From: Planctomycetota bacterium
Lineage (GTDB): Bacteria > Planctomycetota > UBA1135 > GCA-002686595
DNA: 36,879 nt
Direction: 5' to 3'
Assembly (NCBI GenBank): GCA_002862085.1
Contig: PKCK01000131.1
Location: 1 to 36,879, forward strand
The notes beneath the pieces are model-generated. The model had not been told where the DNA came from, made no database searches, and saw only the letters and a list, made by a program, of their open reading frames with translations. Position 1 is the first letter of the stretch. Every line of letters starts with the position of its first letter. Below, piece after piece: positions 33,503 to 36,879 of this stretch. Made by a program: the position numbers and the translations under genes.

Positions 33503-34632
33503 CGTCGGATGTTACCCCGTGGCCGCCAGGCCATCGCCAGGTGGACGAAGTCGGTGGCGTCGACGCGGACGCTCGAGCGCGAGCGCCGCTCGAGATCCCC
33601 GAGCTGCTCGACCATCGAGCGCCACTGCTCGGGAGGCCGGCACGACATGCGGCGGCGGAACGCGGCCTGAGCTGCTGGCGGCCCCTTGATCCCCGCGGCC
33701 GCCTGGGCACGCGCGGGGCTCTCGCCAGCCAGCACCGCGTCGGCGGCCCGCGCCGCCTCCCGGAGCTTCGACGAGATCGCGGTCGAGAGCTGCGCCACGA
33801 TGGCCGGCGCGTCGATGGTCCTCGAACCGTCGCGCTGACTCGCTCCCCCGCTGAAGAGGGTCTCGATCCCGACGACCGCCCGCTTCAGGTCCCCGCACAC
33901 GAGCTGCTCGGCGACCTCCCACGGCGACGCGGAAGCGTCCCACGAGACGAGCTCCGCGATGCCCTCGCGTCCGCGGCCGACGAGCCTGGCGAGCTGGTCC
34001 TCGAGCGCGTCGAGGTCGTTGCCCGTCGCCGCGACGACGTAGGCCGCCTCGGAGAGATCCAGCGGCACGCTCATGACCTTCGCGCGGGCCGCGCACCACT
34101 GGACGAGCTCCGCCTTGCGGGGATCCGGGTCCCAGGAAGGCGGTGAGTCGTAGAGGCGCCGGCATCCGACCACCAGGCCGCGCTCCTTGGCCTGCTTCGC
34201 GAGCGGATGATCCGCGCGTAGCTTCTCGGCGCTGAGCACGAGCATCCCCTCCGCGCCGCTCGTCAGCCGGGCGAGCATCGCGCTGCGGACCGCCGCCGAG
34301 TGGTGCTTGGCGCGCTCGACGACGACCCTGTCCGCTCCGTGGAGAACCACGCAGCGCGCGGACTGGAAGAGCGCGCCCGTCGCAAGATCGTCGAGCAGAC
34401 GCGAGGCGTCGTACTCGGGGTCGAGCGCGTCGTGGCGACAGATCTCCATGCCGGACGCGCGGGCCACCTCGAGGGCGAGCTCGATCCCTCGTTCCCTGAA
34501 GTATCGCTCCTCCCCCCGCAGCACGACGATCGGAAGCGGACCGTCCTGGAGCCGTTTGCCGAGATCTGTCAGCGCGTCCTCGGGGAAGGGATCGCGGGCC
34601 TTGCGGGCCGACTTCTTCTTGCGGGTCGCCAC
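33499..34632 (-). CDS. holA: DNA polymerase III subunit delta
   Basis: A 377-residue protein with the architecture of HolA, the clamp-loader delta subunit that opens the sliding clamp. The N-terminal region has LPIVVLRGEERYFRERGIELAL, matching the family start; an AAA-like fold without a P-loop follows, as expected. Further on are LLDDLATGALFQSARCVVL, the ATGNDLDALEDQLARLV segment typical of domain II, and a helical C-terminal collar ending in DFVHLAMAW. The first 13 residues are Lys-rich. The start is GTG at 34630-34632 without an evident ribosome binding site. It lies 27 bases downstream of the ubiA-family gene and overlaps mutL by 4 bases. Delta subunits diverge strongly, so this call rests on pattern and length rather than on one decisive motif. 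Confidence 0.85.
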   Translation of the reverse strand: MATRKKKSARKARDPFPEDALTDLGKRLQDGPLPIVVLRGEERYFRERGIELALEVARASGMEICRHDALDPEYDASRLLDDLATGALFQSARCVVLHGADRVVVERAKHHSAAVRSAMLARLTSGAEGMLVLSAEKLRADHPLAKQAKERGLVVGCRRLYDSPPSWDPDPRKAELVQWCAARAKVMSVPLDLSEAAYVVAATGNDLDALEDQLARLVGRGREGIAELVSWDASASPWEVAEQLVCGDLKRAVVGIETLFSGGASQRDGSRTIDAPAIVAQLSTAISSKLREAARAADAVLAGESPARAQAAAGIKGPPAAQAAFRRRMSCRPPEQWRSMVEQLGDLERRSRSSVRVDATDFVHLAMAWRPRGNIRR

Positions 34633-34659
34633 GTGCCGTAGTGTAGGTCGTGCGGACGC

Positions 34660-35553
34660 TCAAGCGACCTGGGCGGTGCCCAGGAGGGCCATGTCCAGCG
34701 CGAGCCCGACGAAGAGGGCGACCCCGACCCAGCCGTTGAGGGTGAAGAAGGCCACGTCCACGCGGCTCAGATCGTCGGCTCGCACGAGGCTCTGCTCCCA
34801 CGCCAGGAGCAGCGCAGCCACGCCCACCGCGGCCCAGAAGACCCAGCCGAGTCCGCCCACGAGCGCCACCCCCACCAGAGCCGCCACGGAGAGCACGTGC
34901 AGCGCCCTGGAGACCCGGAGGGCCCCGGCGATCCCGATGCGCGCCGGTATCGAGTGGAGGCCCCGAGCGGCGTCGAACTCGGCGTCCTGGCAGGAGTAGA
35001 TCAGGTCGAAGCCGGCGACCCAGGTCCAGACGGTGACGAAGAGCAGAAGGATGGCACCCAGGTCTCCCTCGAAGGAGCCGCGGACCGCGATCCACGCGCC
35101 CAGGGGCGCCAGCCCGAGCGCGATTCCCAGGGCGAGGTGCACCAGCGCGCTGAAGCGCTTCACGAGGCTGTATCCGAGCAGCACCGAGAGCACGGCCGGG
35201 GAGAGCTTTCCGGCGAGGGGGTTCAGGGCGAAGGCCACCCCCACGAAGACCGCGCTGGAGACCGCCGTGAGCCCCGCGGCGTACGCGGGCGAGAGCTGGC
35301 CGCTCGGGATCTCGCGGCCCGCGGTCCGCGGGTTGCTCGCATCGATGTCCCTGTCGACGTAGCGATTGAACGCCATCGCGGCGGTGCGCGCAGCGACGGC
35401 CGCGACCACGATCAGCCCGAGCGTGGAGGCGCCCGGCGGCCCGCCCGCCCCGAGCCACGCCCCCATCAGCGCGAAGGGGAGCGCGAAGATCGAATGGCTG
35501 AACTTCACCAGCCGCAAGGTCAGCACCGCCTTGCCAGCAGGAGCGTCAGTCAC
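34660..35553 (-). CDS. mqnP: UbiA family prenyltransferase, MqnP-like
   Basis: A 297-residue intramembrane aromatic prenyltransferase with about eight or nine hydrophobic helices. The first Asp-rich motif is NRYVDRDIDASNPRTAGREIP and the second YSCQDAEFDA; both are close to the forms in the UbiA-like enzyme of the futalosine route (MqnP), which attaches a polyprenyl chain to the aromatic precursor of menaquinone. FSHSIFALPFALMG near the start is also typical. The gene starts with GTG at 35551-35553, overlapping the ubiX-like gene by 8 bases. The pairing with a UbiX-type flavin prenyltransferase supports a quinone role. A 4-hydroxybenzoate polyprenyltransferase of ubiquinone synthesis cannot be excluded, and other mqn genes are not in the window. 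Confidence 0.88.
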   Translation of the reverse strand: MTDAPAGKAVLTLRLVKFSHSIFALPFALMGAWLGAGGPPGASTLGLIVVAAVAARTAAMAFNRYVDRDIDASNPRTAGREIPSGQLSPAYAAGLTAVSSAVFVGVAFALNPLAGKLSPAVLSVLLGYSLVKRFSALVHLALGIALGLAPLGAWIAVRGSFEGDLGAILLLFVTVWTWVAGFDLIYSCQDAEFDAARGLHSIPARIGIAGALRVSRALHVLSVAALVGVALVGGLGWVFWAAVGVAALLLAWEQSLVRADDLSRVDVAFFTLNGWVGVALFVGLALDMALLGTAQVA

Positions 35554-36241
35554 TCCGGTCCCCCGCCCCGGGCATGTCGGTCCCGGGGTCGCCCATCGGC
35601 TCTTCGAAACCCTGCCATCGCGCGCCGACGTCCTGTTCGACGCCGAGTCGATCGAGAGCCTTGCCCACCACGTGCTTCACGAGGTCGTCGATCGTGCTCG
35701 GGCCGTGATAGAACCCGGGCATGCACGGGAGCACGACCGCTCCGAGGCGCACGGCGCGGAGCATGTTCTCGAGGTGAATCTCGGACAGCGGCGTCTCGCG
35801 CGGCATGAGCAGCAAGCGACGCCCCTCCTTCAGCGCGACGTCCGCAGCGCGCTCCACGAGGTTGGAGCTGAATCCTGCGGTCACGCGAGCCAACGTGCCC
35901 ATGCTGCAAGGGGCGACGACGACCCCGCCCGTGAGCGAGGTGCCCGACGCAGCGGGGGCCTCCACCGCATCGGACGCGAAGACGCGCACCCGCGCGAGCA
36001 GAGCGTCCGTGACACCGAGCGGCGTGAGCCAACCGGAGAGCGCACCCTCCAGGAGCTCGCCCCGAACGCCCGCGTCGATCCCGCGCTCGTGACGCAGCAC
36101 CTTGCAGCCAGCCTCCGTGGCGGAGAGGTCCACGTGACACCCGGCGCGAAGGAGCTCGGCGATCAGGCGCTCGGCGTAGATGTGTCCGCTGCCGCCGGTG
36201 ATCCCGACGAAGAAGCGGAGCGGTCGTTCGGACTCGGTCAT
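35546..36241 (-). CDS. ubiX: UbiX family flavin prenyltransferase
   Basis: A 231-residue flavin prenyltransferase, which makes prenylated FMN for a UbiD-type decarboxylase. The FMN-binding start is RFFVGITGGSGHIYAERL (9-26), followed by VVVAPCSMGTLARVTAGFSSNLVERAADV and the prenyl/phosphate-binding region RLLLMPRETPLSEIHLENM, then PCMPGFYHGPSTIDDLV. UbiX proteins are usually 190-210 residues; the excess is a charged C-terminal tail and an insertion around residues 55-80. The frame is open to 36745, but the ATG at 36239-36241 gives the normal N-terminus and overlaps the upstream stop as ATGA. Beside a UbiA/MqnP-like gene it probably serves quinone synthesis, where it would act with a UbiD not seen here. 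Confidence 0.93.
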   Translation of the reverse strand: MTESERPLRFFVGITGGSGHIYAERLIAELLRAGCHVDLSATEAGCKVLRHERGIDAGVRGELLEGALSGWLTPLGVTDALLARVRVFASDAVEAPAASGTSLTGGVVVAPCSMGTLARVTAGFSSNLVERAADVALKEGRRLLLMPRETPLSEIHLENMLRAVRLGAVVLPCMPGFYHGPSTIDDLVKHVVGKALDRLGVEQDVGARWQGFEEPMGDPGTDMPGAGDRSD

Positions 36242-36879
36242 GGGCGAAGGATCGTCACCAGATGATGGAGAGCATGGGCCCACGCGGCCACACCCACTCC
36301 GCGCATCAGGAGCAACGCAGCCAGATAGACCCCCGCGACGACACGCCACGCGAAGACGCCCGCGTCGAAGGGCTCTCCAGCCGCGCCGACGAAAGCAGCG
36401 ACCGGCTCCAGGGGCGTCACCGCCTGCGCAGCGGCGGCGACCAGCGCCGCACCGCCCGCGGCGAGCAACGGAGCGAGGCGCCCGCGCACGCCGGCGACGC
36501 CGAGCAGTGCCCTGAGCCCCACGAAGGCGACCGAGAGGAGCAGGATCCGGAACAGGAGCTCGTCGTAGGCGGCCCCGCCCATGGCCGCGGCCGCGTCCGC
36601 GAGTCCCAGCTCCGCTCCGTGGGGAGCGGAGACCGGCACGCGCCGCGCCACCAGATCCAGCAGCGGAATGAGCAGCAGCGCGGCCAGGGCCCCCTCCACC
36701 GCGACGCGGACGGCGCGGCGCCCGGCAGCCTCCACGTGACGCCATGAGTCGAAGAGCGCGAGGGCGAGCGCGAGCCCCACGACCACCCGCCGGGCGAGCG
36801 CGGCGTCCCCGCCGGCGAGCGCCGCGAAGGGCAGGATCAGCAAGGACTCGGAGACGGCGCGGTGGACCCCGTCACCGAG
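36238..36879 (-). CDS. CPBP-like intramembrane protein (CAAX protease-related), 5' end outside window
   Basis: The frame is open to the right edge, so the N-terminus may lie beyond base 36879. The first in-window start candidate is TTG at 36841-36843, but upstream codons continue without a stop. The visible 213 residues are strongly hydrophobic, with six or so membrane helices. The pattern resembles the CPBP (Abi/CAAX protease-like) family: AAYDELLFRILLL at the place of the EExxxR motif and GVGVAAWAHALHHLVT at the C-terminal His motif. The first Glu is Asp, and the middle FxxxH motif appears to be replaced by AAAAQA, so catalytic activity is doubtful. Its stop overlaps the ubiX start by 4 bases (ATGA), which ties it to the quinone gene pair. 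The role is unknown. Confidence 0.72.
   Translation of the reverse strand, partial: LGDGVHRAVSESLLILPFAALAGGDAALARRVVVGLALALALFDSWRHVEAAGRRAVRVAVEGALAALLLIPLLDLVARRVPVSAPHGAELGLADAAAAMGGAAYDELLFRILLLSVAFVGLRALLGVAGVRGRLAPLLAAGGAALVAAAAQAVTPLEPVAAFVGAAGEPFDAGVFAWRVVAGVYLAALLLMRGVGVAAWAHALHHLVTILRP

Overview
This is a very GC-rich window (about 70% by eye) densely packed with bacterial housekeeping and envelope genes. I see no IS element, phage gene, CRISPR array, rRNA or tRNA. Of 25 coding genes, 22 lie on the minus strand. Only a nitroreductase fragment at the left edge and two putative exported proteins (28506-29081 and 30222-31391) are on the plus strand. Few genes have a recognisable Shine-Dalgarno sequence. 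Many neighbours overlap by 4 bases (ATGA or TTGA), which suggests translational coupling. A free-living Gram-negative bacterium is likely. The peptidase-M14-like protein with Asp/Gly repeats, the NrdR-linked NrdD-like protein, the MqnP/UbiX pair and the lack of SD sequences would fit a high-GC planctomycete-like lineage. That placement is inference and not proven here.

Layout, left to right. 1-465: 3' end of an NfsA-type nitroreductase. 444-6190: four minus-strand glycosyltransferase genes, including a GT2-GT4 fusion, probably making a surface polysaccharide. 6261-11985: the stress-associated trio prkA-yeaH-spoVR, followed by a RecB/Cas4-like PD-(D/E)XK nuclease with an iron-sulfur cysteine set. 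12150-21699: an apparent transcription unit nrdR, a radical-less NrdD-like ATP-cone protein, smc, an M14-carboxypeptidase-like membrane protein lacking part of its zinc site, and an unknown protein. A good sigma70-like promoter lies in front of nrdR. 21899-26129: a metallophosphoesterase, yidC and mnmE, again with a plausible promoter. 26382-28153: nadD and a WecA/MraY-type glycosyl-1-phosphate transferase. 28506-31391: two exported proteins of unknown function flanking miaA, with a 21-bp perfect inverted repeat between convergent genes. 31586-36879: a cluster of a CPBP-type membrane protein, ubiX, ubiA/mqnP, holA and mutL.

Functionally, the WecA-like enzyme and the glycosyltransferases could start and extend lipid-linked glycans. 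NrdR would control nucleotide reduction. UbiX and the UbiA-family enzyme fit menaquinone side-chain chemistry. SMC, the delta subunit and MutL serve chromosome maintenance. MiaA and MnmE modify tRNA. The least explained and most interesting items are the NrdR-linked NrdD-like protein, the M14-like protein and its partner, the nuclease attached to the prkA cluster, and the degenerate CPBP protein in the quinone operon.
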